Of a stretch of 64,000 nt of DNA, positions 45,811-58,780 are shown piece after piece. The DNA is from Enoplolaimus lenunculus. Lineage: Eukaryota > Nematoda > Enoplea > Enoplida > Thoracostomopsidae. The notes below the pieces were generated by a model that saw only the letters and a program-made list of their open reading frames with translations, was not told where the DNA came from and searched no databases. The stretch lies in the NCBI GenBank assembly GCA_030248215.1, contig JASANG010003175.1, positions 62,001-126,000 on the forward strand, in the 5' to 3' direction. Each line of letters begins with the position of its first letter. Position 1 is the stretch's first letter. The position numbers were made by a program, and so were the translations under genes.

Positions 45811-46326
45811 TCCCATTTTGATATATGTATTTATATCAGACACGGAGTACCTATGCGGATAGTAAAAAATAACAAACACGGACTCGAGAACAATAGCAAG
45901 ATGCCGAAAAGCTGAAATAACATGCCAAGCAACTATTCAGCGGAAAATTTCAAAAACATTTGCTGTTTACAGCGGATTATGCTTGCAAAACGCCTGGCCA
46001 CTCTTAGATAAACATAAACTGGGTGACGTTTGTAGGTGGCTGTGCCACACGAACTATTCACAACGTTATATGTAGACTGGTAAGCTTTAGGCTTAGGATT
46101 AGGTTTCAGTTTCAGATGCGCCAGCGCGAGGAAAACGGTTAAACTCTAAAACCAAAGCCAAAATTAAAACGCACGCAAACGCTGCAATACAATGATGGCT
46201 CAGCCAGAGTAGAATCAAAGAGTCATAGTCCTGTTCCGCGCCTTTGATAATTGTTTCTGTTTATGCTTAAGTTATTGAGATGGCTGTCTTCGAACCGGAA
46301 TTCGGGCTGCGCCCAATTTGCTTCCC

Positions 46327-46497
46327 AGCCAATGTACAAGCAGGGTCGTAAAACTGTAGTATAAGCCTATTCCTTAAGCCTAAGCCTAAACGTAAGAATT
46401 AATTTACATCTAAGCCTGAGTCTAAGTCAAAAGCAAAACAATTAGCCTAAAGCTTAACTCTGTTGCATTATAAAAACGTTCCGTCCCTGATCTTTTA
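46327..46497 (+). mobile_element. Family A TTAGGC element
   Basis: CAGCCAATGTACAAGCAGGG left, TTAAGCCTAAGCCTAAACG core, AACGTTCCGTCCCTGATCTT right. Confidence 0.75.
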
Positions 46498-48316
46498 GAG
46501 CCTGTTTTCCCATAGTGAAAAGTAAAATATTATTATTTGACAGTGCATCATTCCATGCAAACACATACAGCCAAATTCGTTGAAGATATTCCCTCATTTA
46601 TGGTATCATATTACCGCATTGTATGCGGTTCAACTGAAATATTGAAGTGGCGTTTAAAAGTTGTTTAATATTTGATGAGTTATTTCTGGTTCGTTTAGAG
46701 TTCGAGGTGCGTGCGTTAATGTTTTACTGCGATGTTGAATGGCCTGTATTTCTGTTAAAGCACAACAGATTAATATAAAAAATGAAGTCAAATTTCTGCA
46801 ATATTTCTGTTGTAAACTTTAAATTTATGTGAAAACGTTATGTTAAATTAGAGATCAGCAGGAGTAAATTCCTGAAAAGCTGTTGTTGGGTTATGGCATA
46901 TCAGAGAGGGTCTATCATGGTGGTTTGACAGGGTTTTCGTACCTACCAAAACCGTCGGTGACTTACAGAGTTGAGCACCGAAAAATATCAACAGAAAATA
47001 CCGGTTTTTCGTTTTTTTTTTATTTTTTCCGATAGGGTGGAAGAAAGTAAAACGAAGAAAAATTTTTTGTAAAAAATAGATTTATTTTTGCGAATTAGCT
47101 TAAATTTTCCAAAAACTTGCAGGAATTTAGCTGTTCTCGCGTTTCCCATCACGAATCAGTTTCGGAAAAATGTCAGGGGCGCTGGTTTCCTTTATATTTA
47201 CTATCTGATTGATTAAAAATAAATGGAATTTTTGACCATCTGACACTTTTGTAGTGTGCACCATTTACTCTATGGCTTGTCACGTGTTAGAAAATATTTA
47301 TATTTTACTTAGTAAAATAGTCATATGGTTCTCTTAGTATCGTTTTGGCAGTAGAATTTGCATTCGTTAACGTAATTATACATTTCTTGAACACGAGTAC
47401 ACCGTTTCTTAATCTTGTCGTTTTTTCCGGTAGATACAAGTAAATACCAGAAAAAACCCAACCCTGTGTACTGTTATTTGGTGCAGTTTTTTTCAATCGA
47501 AAGTAATTTAATACTTAAGTTTTACTGTATAGTTTTACAACTGCGCATTAATCGAGTCGAGTTTATTATTGCAATTTGTCGATTAGCCATGCAATTTTCT
47601 TGAACTGTTAAAGTTGAAAACCAACAAACCAGCGGCACACTCAGTTTTAGGTGAATTTCAAGCCCTCCATACGTACTAGCAAACTTCAAAGTTCCAAATA
47701 GAAGCTCTTATACACCCTCACATTTTACGTGTTTTCTGTTCAGAAAGCAAAGATTGTTTGCTTGATATATCAGGCGATGGTTGTGTTTATATTTTGAACA
47801 TCATGAGTTATAAATTTGAAAATGATTGAAAATTGAGTTAAGTATTTTTCGCCTGTACGCGTCGGTTTGTCAATAAAATGTATCAACGAACGGTTAACTT
47901 TCATATCGCTGAGTTAAATCTGTTGAATTTGAGCAAAGCACCATTTACCAGCGTTAGTTTAAAAATTAAACCCACTACCTCAATACAGTTATAAATTTTC
48001 ACATATAACCAAATTGGGACCTCTTCCCCTTTTTTTAATTTATTATTTGATTCTTTCTATGCGAATAAAAATGGTTTTTAAGTTAATCTCGCAGCAAACG
48101 CTGGCGATTTTAAATTTCGCTGGATGCACTTGACTTTTAACCTCCGGTTTGACGCTTTGATCGTACAATTAACTGAAGCAACAACAAGCAAATTTGTTTG
48201 TTTATCTGAATTCTGTCGAATTGCGTCAGCCAGTCGACAAAACTATATATACAATCAAATCACGATTTTGCTCATATCATGAGGTCACTTGGAAGCCGGC
48301 GCCCCAAAAATTGATG

Positions 48317-48511
48317 GGCCCATGTATACAACAGAACCGGAACGTTTTCCGGTGTGATTGTAATACAGTTAGTTTAAGCTTTAGACGAATTTTGTTGCTT
48401 GGTAGGTTTAGGCTTAGGCTCAGGTATAGATTCATTCTTACGCTTTGGCTTAGGTTTAAGCTTAGGAATATGCTTATGCTACTGTTCCGGCCTTGTTCTA
48501 TGCATTGGCCA
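48317..48511 (-). mobile_element. Family A TTAGGC element, nearly full terminal repeats
   Basis: GGGCCCATGTATACAACAGA left, GTTTAGGCTTAGGCTCAGG and GGCTTAGGTTTAAGC core, CTGTTCCGGCCTTGTTCTATGC...TTGGCC right. Confidence 0.85.
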
Positions 48512-48811
48512 GTTAAGGCATACGGAAACGGCTACGGCGCCTCTATGGTACGTTAGGAAATATAATATTTTAACAAACAGTATGTTTAGGTAATCAATTT
48601 AAATAAATCATTTTCAAAATGATTTTTCAGACGCAACGCTCTTGACTCTTGCTATGGTACGGACCGACAGCGATGTTTTATAATATAAAACAGCTGTTAA
48701 ACAGCATGTGTGCTTTGTTATATGAGCGGACTACAAAAGTGGAAAAAATATGTTTCAAGTGCGTCACAACGATTATTTTGTTTTCACAAACAATTTATTT
48801 GGTTTAAAAAT

Positions 48812-49003
48812 GTGGCCCATGTAAGGGGCGTCCGGGATTCTGGTGGGTCTATAAAAGAGTAGGGTTTGATTCTACATCACATTTTTTTGCTTAGGCTTTA
48901 GGCTTAGGCTTAAGCTTAGGACACATTTTTTCAACGCTTAGGCTTAGGCTTAAGAATACGCTTAATTGACTGTTACGCCCCTTAAAGTAACATTAGCCAA
49001 AAA
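48812..49003 (-). mobile_element. Family B TTAGGC element
   Basis: GGCCCATGTAAGGGGCGTCC left, TTCTGGTGGGTCTATAAAAG, TTAGGCTTTAGGCTTAGGC core, CGCCCCTTAAAGTAACATTAGC right. Reverse of the 1233-1426 copy. Confidence 0.8.
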
Positions 49004-49140
49004 TTTTGTATAGAACCCAATTTTGCAGCCTTACACCTGTCGTTTGAGTACCATTGAGATTCAGTGGCACTAGGCGACTTTTTGCAAGCTGTTTTTAAAA
49101 ACCTAAACTGAATGAAAACGTGTAAGTTTGGGTTTTGGAC

Positions 49141-49303
49141 CGGGCCCGTAGCCAAGAAGGAGTGAGACCGGTGGGGCTAATCCCCCTGAAAAAATTTTGC
49201 CCCCCCCCCCTAGAAAGTGTTCAACCTTGCTTGTAAGTCATTGAAAACCCTTGTATGCCGCTACTGAATATCTTTTAGTCCCCCCTATAGCACGGTGAGC
49301 TGG
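49141..49303 (+). mobile_element. Family D element
   Basis: GGGCCCGTAGCCAAGAAGGA left, TTCAACCTTGCTTGTAAGTC inside, AGCACGGTGAGCTGGC right; the final TACGGGCC is replaced by CTGTTTTGG. Confidence 0.65.
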
Positions 49304-50256
49304 CCTGTTTTGGGCAGACATGAGTTTGATGGTTGCATTTTTGAATCTTAACTTCAGTATGTCACTAGCGGTTGTAATGTTTTGCAATAAAAAGGTGAAA
49401 AGAGCCCGACCCCCCTGATTTAGGAGGGTGTCACTAGCGGTGTACCGAGAAATTTGGATGGGGGCGCATTCTGCCAGGTCCGTGAATTGGATTTCCACTT
49501 AAAAGTGAACTTAGCTGACTAGTTGGACCAGATCGAAAAAAAACATCGCTAGCGAAAAGCTACACGCTATTACCTCCAATAATAGTACAGCACTTCAGTT
49601 TGGAGTCTTTGTGAGCGTATTTTTGTCTTGGAGTTAAAATGGAGTAAGCGATGGCTTGTAGCCAGGATTTGAGATTTCGCTAGTGAATCGAGCGAGAAGA
49701 TATGCATTGTTTCAGAATTAATTCCCTCTGTTGTAACAGCCTCAAAACGTTTCTTTATTCATGGTCTGTGGGGTGTAAATAACCACACTGGGACCGCCCA
49801 ACCCCCGTCCAGCACTTTTCAGCTTTGCGCAATTTTTATTATCTTTTAGGATTAAACTGATTAGGTTGCGGAATTTGACTACGATTTTTTTTTCAAAAAT
49901 TGAATAATTAACAACCTGGCGAGCGAAGCTAACGAGTAGCTAGGCGTAATTTTTGTATCTAAAATGTAAATTATAACGTACGAACTAATTCCGATTGAGG
50001 GGTTCGCTGAAAGCAAACTATCATTGGGTTTCATCAAATAAGCAAACTTGACCCTCGAAATAAAGGTGGAATAGGCCAAAACTGCAACTCACTTGGGTAC
50101 ATATTTTGTGCACAAAATATACCCTGTTGCACACTTTGTTAAAAAGCAATTATTCACTTTTGGATTTATAGTAGCCATGTCAAAATTTAAAAACGTTATT
50201 TTAAACGGTTTTCCTGTTCCAAATATTCTGTTACAAAACGCGTCCAAGAGTTGTGC

Positions 50257-50425
50257 TATAATTGATGTCCGGCGCCGTCCGTCACCGTGCGTCACCCGTA
50301 CGGCGCCGTCCATCACCGTCCGTCATCATACGTTATCGTACGTGAGTTATTTGCGTACGATACCGCACGGTGACAGACGGCACTGTACGGGGGACGGACG
50401 GCGTCGGACGGCGTCGTACGTCAAC
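50257..50425. repeat. GC-rich inverted repeat built of CGTCCGTCACCGTACG motifs (family E)
   Basis: GCGCCGTCCGTCACCGTGCG, ACCGTCCGTCATCATACG on the left and GACGGACGGCGTCGGACGGC on the right can pair; the centre holds TACGTGAGTTATTTGCGTACG. Confidence 0.7.
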
Positions 50426-51039
50426 AAAAGTATAGCGCAAACGTTACAGTCGAATGTGGACCTGCTCTTTCGTTGAAAAAATGCTTTATTTTTAAGCAAA
50501 TTTAGAATTTAAATTATAATGCGGAATATTTCAAAATGTTTTTTCTGCGCATAGACGTTTCAGACAACCAAATATTTAAACAGACAAGGTAAACGGCTAC
50601 TTATAAGACAATGAACTTTGTTGTCTAAACTTTTTGCTTGTCTGGAGCCAATTTTTTTTGCATCTGTAACCTAATATTGTAAAAACTTTTAAACTTTTCA
50701 AAAAAATTGTCTGAAAACCAAATTGCTAATTCACTCAAATTTCGACGAATAACATTTACGTCTTCAAATGACATCGCGTATTTTGCCACATAAAATCTCA
50801 ATTTTACCAAATTCTATTTGGTTCTGGGTTCAAAAAATTTACTGTAAGCTGGTAGACTCAATTACTGAGTAATTGGCCAGGAACTTGAATGCATGACAAT
50901 AATCGAGAACCTTCAACTGAATTTAACAATTTGTATTTCGGTTTAAACAGTCTACTTACTTATAACCTTGCATGATCGCTCAAGCTATTGACGCAAGACA
51001 AATAAACGTGACAAATAAACGTTTTTAACGAATCATTGC

Positions 51040-51190
51040 AGTACCAGATAAATATCAGTAACGAAAGGTGGCGGAGCGTGGGTTAAAAATAAATAATAGT
51101 CCGTGACCGAATAACAAGGGGGGATACTCTCTAGAGAGGCCAATAAATATCAGTCCCTCCCCCTCTTATTCGGGTCGCTGCAGTACTTAG
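51040..51190 (-). mobile_element. Family F element end
   Basis: AATAGTCCGTGACCGAATAAC, ATACTCTCTAGAGAGGCCAA and CCCTCTTATTCGGGTCGCTG match the right part of the 63007-63582 copy. Confidence 0.65.
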
Positions 51191-52346
51191 TTTGTGACAT
51201 TTGTCTCTTTAAATATCCCAAAATATTAACTGCCGTTGTCTGTGAAACATATTGAGTTGTATGCATGTGAATGCATGTCAACGCAGCATCCGCGCTAGCG
51301 TTTTCGTGAAGAACTCTACATGGTACTGCTATAGCTAACGTTTGCATATTGTGTCTTAATTTCAACTCGGACAGGATACTGGCTTTTAATTGGTTGATAT
51401 TTTTCATTACTGATTTTTAGATTTGTCAACATAAAGAACTCGCTTGAGTTAATAAATTTCACTAACCCACCCAAAATCATTTGTTCTAAGGAAAAGATTC
51501 CTAACAAACTTGCATGCGTTAGAAGTTTAATTAGTCTGAGGCCTAAATTCATGCGTGCACGCTTATACTTAGACTTAAATATATTTGCACTCAGTGTTAT
51601 TGTCGGAGCCTGTTTCGTAGGTACTTGATCCATGCTTCTCGAATTTTAAAAAATTATCAAACAGTTTAAGAACTGCACTCAAAATAATATTTCTGATATT
51701 TAAGAAATAATTTCTTACATTTAAGAAATATAATTAGCAAGGTGCACTTGAAAAGTATTTCTGTAAAAGATTTCAGAAAAGTTTTGAAATAAAGTCTGAA
51801 AATAAACGTTTTCCAGTTATTTTTTGAAAAATTGTCTTTAATCTGAGAAAAACTTATCAGATTTGCGACAGGAAATACTTTTCTGAATAAATTCAGAAAT
51901 ACTTTTTTGCGTGTGTGCTGAGATATGCTGAACTGAAGTAATGTAACAATAAACTATTTTTGATTTTTGAAAAAATATATTTGACTATTAAATGCGTGTG
52001 TGCTACTATTAATGCGAAATGCTACTGGCGACGCATAATAATACATTATTTATATATTATTTCTTGGTTTAGCAGTTGCTGATGAGCTTTTATTGGCTTA
52101 CTTCTCAATCCAGGTGTTCGAAACTTTTTCCGACCACCGAAATAAACAAGTTTTTTACCTAAACGTACCAGTTTTGCATTCATTGTAACCAGAATCATAG
52201 AATTGCGAGAGGGGGGTGTGTGATAAAGTTAGACACCAGACCTGCAAACGTATGTTAACTTGTTATTGTCGATATGTTTCAAGACTGAATTCTATGGTAG
52301 TAAAATTGCTATTGCTCTCGGAAATAAGAGTTTTGCCCTTTCGGCG

Positions 52347-52531
52347 CATGTAAAGATCAGGGGTAGAACGTTTGCTGCGGAACTGCAATAGAGTAACCTT
52401 AGCCTTTTTTTGCCTAGGCTTAGGCTTGCTAGACTTTAGGTTTAAGTATAACCTCATTCTTTACGCTTAGGCTTAGGCCTAAGCGTAGGAAAATGCTAAT
52501 ACTACTGTAGATGCCCTGTTCTTTACATTGG
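52347..52531 (-). mobile_element. Family A TTAGGC element
   Basis: GCGCATGTAAAGATCAGGGG left, GCCTAGGCTTAGGCTTGC and CGCTTAGGCTTAGGCC core, GCCCTGTTCTTTACATTGGTC right. Confidence 0.85.
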
Positions 52532-52984
52532 TCGTCCTGCCATTAGCAATTCCTGTTTGAGCGGCTGAAGCAATTTGTGATTATTGCTGGTTTTATTCGA
52601 GGTTCGATTTATCCTATAGGTATCAAAATCCAGGTACATACTGTAGTGGTTACTTTTCATAATCACGTAGAAGTTCACAGGGATTTGGTTTGTTGGTTTG
52701 CCTGAAACCGTATGATTCATTGCTTCTGGTTAAAATAAACTGTTTAGTACGCAGCTACGTATTTGTGCAGTAAAATAAAGTATTTCTTCCTAATAACTGG
52801 TACACGTATAAAAAATGTTAAGTTTGCTGGCTACAAAGCAAAGTATTACAGTCAGTCAGGTTAGCCCGTATTGAGATCAAGGGGGCTCAGCTTTCCTGAA
52901 AAAATTTTAGCCCCCCTAGAAAATTTTCAACTTTGCTTGTAAGTCATCGTGACCACCGCAACATTTTACAAAGTAAAAAATAAC

Positions 52985-53342
52985 CCTAATGTTTACTGTA
53001 CACTGGGTTTACTAAATCGAAGGTGCGGTCTGACATCTGTTTCCGGTTGCGATAGGAAATTGATCTCCGGCTTTGGCTGTGCGTTGGATTTTGGCCCTGA
53101 AGTTTCGACAATTTCGGCAGTCAAATTAGCTGTACCGGTCATTGAGTTTGTTTGTAATTATGAAACAATTTTGAAATCATTAAATTGTCAACACGATTTT
53201 ACAAAGACAAAGTTGAAAAACAAATTTTCGACAACCTTGTGCAGATTGTAGGTAAAAATATCATTTTAATTACCTAATTTTGCTTCACTTCCGACGTCGA
53301 CGAAATTTATTAACCTCTGGCTCCGGTTTTTTTACATTATAC
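52985..53342 (+). mobile_element. Family G element fragment
   Basis: GATCTCCGGCTTTGGCTG, AATTTCGGCAGTCAAATT, TTTTAATTACCTAATTTTGC and TTAACCTCTGGCTCCGG follow the order seen in the 13661-14030 copy. Confidence 0.5.
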
Positions 53343-54433
53343 CCATCGCTACAGTTTGCCTTGCCCAGTAGCGAATTCAAAGGACCTACACACACCGCTG
53401 ACTCTGAGTTTTAAATTTTTTGGTACCGTTTGCAATTAAAATTAATGATCAAACAGCTCAAACCATAAGTTACAATATTCACATTGAAATTTTGGATGAA
53501 ACTTTAAAACAACTACGGCAAATCTTTTAAACAAACACATTTTGTTATTTCTATTTGAGCTTAGTAAGAAGTATGCACTCATCAAGACATCCAGGAACCG
53601 TCATTGATGCCCATACAGCTATAGCCATATCTCTACTTTCAAAATTCTACAAATTATACTCGTTTTGTGCTCCACAATGTCTTTTACTTGAACGCTAAGT
53701 CAATTAAAATTTACTAGCTAAGAAAGCAACACAAGAACTGACAGTTGTACAAATATATAAATCTCAAAGCTAATTCTTGCTGGCTTAAACTCGGCAGCGT
53801 AGTAGCGCCCAATGTGAAAGCATGGGCGAAGCTTAAAGAATCTGGTGTGGAGACGCCACGGTTATTAAGTATAGATGGTGTTGTTTTAAGTCTGTCTCAT
53901 AAGGCATTTAGTTTTTATTAACGGAAATAAATTTGTTCACGTTTACTATAGTGGGCTATGCACCCTTGACTGTCTCTGGGGTAACACCCTTTGTGTGAGT
54001 AAAGTCATTATCCCCCAGAGATATTTGATTCTGTTAATTAAACGAACAATGTCGGGTACTGGTCACTTCTAGTCTACGGTATCAACGTCGCTAGCGTGTG
54101 GCATGCTTATGGTCCAATGACATAAAATAGAGGATATGATTTAAGTTCTTGAAAGAATACTACCTATCAATCATTTTTTGACGAAAATCACTAATTATAA
54201 TGGTGTCGAATGGTTTTTCATTTCAAAGATTACCGACACGGCGAGGGTCAGTAGTGTAGCCACTGATTGCATTTTACCGGTGAAACTCTTATATTTTATA
54301 ATTTGTTTTGAAACACTTTTTAAAGTTAATAATTTAACAAATCCTTTCGAAATTTCAATAAAGCATAGTAACAACCAAATGCTTAATGATTAATCTACTA
54401 ATATTTTGGAAATTTTTGGTTCAATGGAAACGG

Positions 54434-54612
54434 ATCATGTATAGAACATGGCCGGATCGTTTTGGTGTGGGGCTGTAATAGAGCCTATTTAAGCTTTAGA
54501 CAAACTTTTTTGCTTAAGTTTAGGCTTAGGAATAGGTTGATTCTTACGCTTAGACTTAGGTTTAAGAATATGCTTATACTACAGTTCCAGCCCTGTTCTA
54601 TACCTCGGCCAT
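54434..54612 (-). mobile_element. Family A TTAGGC element
   Basis: GATCATGTATAGAACATGGC left, AGTTTAGGCTTAGGAATAGG core, CCAGCCCTGTTCTATACCTC right. Confidence 0.8.
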
Positions 54613-57600
54613 GGAAACAAGTATCACAGATTGGCGGCGCACGTATAATTTTGAGACAGTATACCATTTAATGCAAAGTATCTTTATGTTTTATTTAAAA
54701 TTTCTCAAACTGGCAACTTAAAATTAAAAAAGCCGAACCCACTTTTATTTTGATGTTAGAATTATCCATTCTCATTGAAAATGAACACGCGCTCTTACGA
54801 CCGCTATCTAAACCAGCCAACTCCTTCTGCATAGTAAAGTTTTCAATTGTAAACAAAGGTCTGTTTGGCCTTAAACCGAGTGCACTGTAGCAGCCAAAAG
54901 CTCAGAAAACGAGCGAGAAATTGTACAATTAATGTTGAGACAGTTGCTATAAACTCTCACAAGCATACAAGGCTCGTATATTAACAATAGTGCAACACAA
55001 CCAAGTCACACTCCTGAAAATATGTCTGCAATTATTATGTTGTGTTTGCGTTTGATCTGTACGGCGTTGCACCAATGAGAGTTAATATTTGCTGGTAAGA
55101 TTAAATTTCTCGGTCCACAATTCAACGCCACCAACGCTTGTCTTTGATTTTATGGATAGATGGTGAATAATGTTTGGCTAAGAATTATAGGTGGGTCCAG
55201 AAAGTCTGTTGCTACAAACTGAGATGTAGTTTCTGAGAGCGAGTTCAAGGCAAGGGCGTCGTGGGGGCACTGGATTAGCGTGCCTTTTAAATTTCGCTAC
55301 CCTTCAAATAGAGTCAGTCCAAAAGTAAACAATCTTGGATTGTTATTGTAAGAGGACTCCAAAATTAATCGGTGCCCCCAAACATAATTTTCTACGGACG
55401 ATCCTGGTTCAACGGCGCAGTCGGTATTTCACAAACGGGTTAAAGGTACGGGGTGTATACAAATATCGAACAGACTGTTGTTTTGTGTTTACCAAATGAA
55501 AAAATTTCTAAAACCGTTGAACAATGTCGCAAAGGGGGGGTTTAGACGTTGACTGCCTTGGCTACGCAACGCTACGCTCTTGCAACCGTCGTTTTTCCAC
55601 AATTGTCAGGATAATCGGAAGTTTCAACAATTTAGTGAAATTTCAAATTTAGCTTCTCTTACTAAACCAATCCTGTAAAAATTGGATTTAATAATTTTTT
55701 TAGGAAAAACTGTCAAAGACGATATGTACTAAGATGTACCGCTCTGATATGTTTGGGTAATCTGTAATACGACGCACGGTTGTCTACACTAGGGTTCCAG
55801 AGAAGGGCGGGGGCGGGGGCGGGGGTGTACCCCCTCCTCGTGAGAACTTTTTTGTGATAAAATGGTACGGTCCTTCCCTACGTTATAATTTTTACTTTTC
55901 ATCAAATTACCACATATATAGCATACAGTAGAAACTGCGTTTGATAACTTTTCCTAGCTCGCCATTCAGTCTGAACATTGAGAATCCGCCGCTGATTGGC
56001 TACAGACCTGAGAATGACTTAAAAGATAACTTTCTGCCTGAAAGCAAAGTCTTCTATTTATTTTTGCCCCATTTAAATAAATTTATTCAAAAAAATGTTA
56101 ATGACGAACATCAAATCCCTCATTACGGTCAAAATTTAATACGAATCCATCATAAGTGTTGCATCAAAACGCATCAACATTGCCAGTTTGCCAGATAAGT
56201 CGATGGTTCTCAGAAACTTTGACTCCGAAATTTTTATGACTCAAATTTCTGTTGATTTATAATAATTTTCAAACACAAGAGTTTGGGTTGTTTTCACATT
56301 ATAATGGACAGGTGCCGTGTGTCCTTTCTGTAATTACGTTCAGGCGCGTAGCCCAAGATTTGACTTCGGGAACGGATGCAGTCCCGTCACCAGAACACCT
56401 TGCTAGGGGTTCTAAAAAATTTTTTAGGAAGGGCATGCAAGAGTTTTCGATGGCTGACCTGTGCAAGTTGTTTTAGAGCCTGTAAACGTATCTTTTTCGA
56501 ATCTTTCTGAAATCGTATTAAAAGGTTATATTTCCCCCTTGCGTAGGACGCCGCGTCTATTTCGCACAGAATGTGGTCAGGGGCGTCTGCACAAAATTAT
56601 ATTTGGGGGACGCTCACGGAATAATTTTGGGTGCCCCGACAATTGCAATTCAGGATTGATTACTTTTAGACAGAGTCTATTTGGGAGTGTAGGCACGAGC
56701 CAAATTTTGGGGAGGGGGCACAGTCACCCAATGCCGATCTGTGGGAACGCCCTTGAGTGTGGTGCCTTCTAATTTGGTCATTTATGGGGGTGTTTGAAAT
56801 ATCGGTAAAAATATAACCTTTCTTGGCGAAGTCAACGAAAATTTGGCATTGTATGACCACACGTTCGCAATTTTAGGTCAAACATGTATAGTTCGAGTTG
56901 AAATGGTTTAAAGTGCCGAACTTTCAGGCACTGTCTATATCGCGTGAATGGGGGGATACTGTGAGCCACAAGTGAGTACAGAAACCAATACACAATGCGC
57001 AGTATTTAACCGCTTAAGACGTAGAGCAGACTGTGAGCAACTTAGGGCAATCCGTATAAGTGAATTATTATACTATTCGCATCGTTGAACTACGCGTATA
57101 TGCAGTGTAAAATTTCCAAAAGGCTCGAGTTCTTTCGGGGCTTGTATAGCAACGAACTCCAACGGCTGTGATTTTGAGAGGGCAATCGGGTTCGTGCATC
57201 AACCTTTATGAATTGCAAATTGCATCCTATTATAGATAGCAGCATTTACTGATTGGTTTCTGGGGCTTTATGTTGAAAACTTCTTTCAGTTCACTAATAT
57301 TGTTCAAATGTTGACAATTTTTAATTAAACAAATTTATTCATAATATGGTCAAAAAGCGCTGTTTAGATTAATGGCATGAGGTAAGCAATTCAGTGATGA
57401 CGTTTGTGTTTTAGGATGATGACATCGAACCCACGTCACTGTAGTAATTTATTGTAATGTTTCATAAATCCTTAATGAACCGAATTTATTTCTACTGTTA
57501 GCGCTATTTCTTGGTATTGTTCCGTATCGCAGAATCGAACCCAGACAGAGAAGTGGGGTATTGCGTCCCACGCCGTCCTATTGGAAACCCACCCTCATAT

Positions 57601-57931
57601 GGAGCAAAATGGAGTAAAAATAGGAAGTCTAAATTTTTTTCAAATTTTTAGACCAAAAGTATTCAGCTGAAAGTTTACTTTAACAGACTGAATATCAAAA
57701 TTGATGCCGATGAATTGCATAAAAATGCAGAAATCAAAATAAAAAAATTGCTCAAATGCGGTTAACTTTGATTTTATAACCGATATTTTTGTGGGGCAGA
57801 TGTGTCAAAGATTTTTTTGCTGGGCGGCCCATGATGAGGGTAGGAAAAATCGTTCGTAGGGGGGTGACGAGTGAGGCGATCACACGCCGCCCTGTTGCCA
57901 TATCTGTGCGCCCCTGTTTTAGTGCTATAAT

Positions 57932-58780
57932 TTTTTTATTACGGATACTTCAATCCTAGGCTAAATTTTTTATTACAGATACTTCAATCCTAAGCTAAAT
58001 TTTTTATTACAGATACTTCAATTCTAAGCAAAATTTTTTATTACAGATACTTCAATCCTAAGCTAAATTTTTTATTACAGATACTTCAATCCTAAGCTAA
58101 ATTTTTTATTACAGATACTTCAATCCTAAGCTAAATTTTTTATTACAGATACTTCAATCCTAAGCTAAATTTTTCATTACAGATACTTCAATCCTAAGCT
58201 AAATTGTTTATTACAGATACTTCAATCCTAAGCTAAATTTTTTATTACAGATACTTCAATCCTAAGCTAAATTGTTTATTACAGATACTTCAATCCTAAG
58301 CTAAAATTTTATTACAGATACTTCCATCCTAAGCTAAATTTTTTATTACAGATACTTCAATCTTAAGCTAAATTTTTTATTACAGATACTTCCATCCTAA
58401 GCTAAATTTTTTATTACAGATACTTCAATCTTAAGCTAAATTTTTTATTACAGATACTTCAATCCTAAGCTAAATTTTTTATTACAGATACTTCAATCCT
58501 AAGCTAAATTTTTTATTACAGATACTTCAATCCTAAGCTAATTTTTTTATTACAGATACTTCAATCCTAAGCTAAATTTTTTATTACAGATACTTCAATC
58601 CTAAGCTAAATTTTTTATTACAGATACTTCAATCCTAAGCTAAATTTTTTATTACAGATACTTCAATCCTAAGCTAAATTTTTTATTACAGATACTTCAA
58701 TCCTAAGCTAAATTTTTTATTACAGATACTTCAATCCTAAGCTAAATTTTTTATTACAGATACTTCAATCCTAAGCTACC
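57932..58780 (+). repeat. 34-bp satellite, ~25 units, abutting first LRR exon
   Basis: Unit GATACTTCAATCCTAAGCTA + AATTTTTTATTACA, with unit starts from 57944 to 58759 (24 intervals; one is 33 bp). Variants: TTTTTCATT, TTGTTTATT, CTTCCATCC, and the first unit has TTACGG instead of TTACAG. Each later unit contains a T-tract and TTACAG|A, so the last unit supplies the probable 3' splice site of the LRR exon. Confidence 0.95.

Larger units (their letters stand above)
42149..57930. other. 15.8-kb region with no supportable gene
   Basis: Between the UNC-93-like gene and the LRR gene I found no family-matched exon. The stretch holds at least five TTAGGC elements, family D, E, F and G elements, a GCGGGTAAAA-type element (45360-45810), a tRNA-like pseudogene (42514-42585), a repeat pair (42690-42965 and 49545-49765: CGAAAAGCTA..CGCTATT, GAGCGAGAAG, TTCTTTATTCATG), and a second pair (44520-44620 and 51700-51800, sharing AGGTGCACTTGAAAAGTATT). 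53.4-54.4 kb and 54.6-57.8 kb are mostly unique AT-rich sequence, with a family-D fragment at 56340-56470. A missing 5' exon of either flanking gene could still be here. Confidence 0.5.

Noticed and set aside
50093-50476. 127-codon plus-strand open frame
   Set aside because: Overlaps the GC-rich family E inverted repeat, which lacks stops by composition.
52949-53251. 100-codon plus-strand open frame
   Set aside because: Lies within a family G repeat fragment rich in CCGG motifs.
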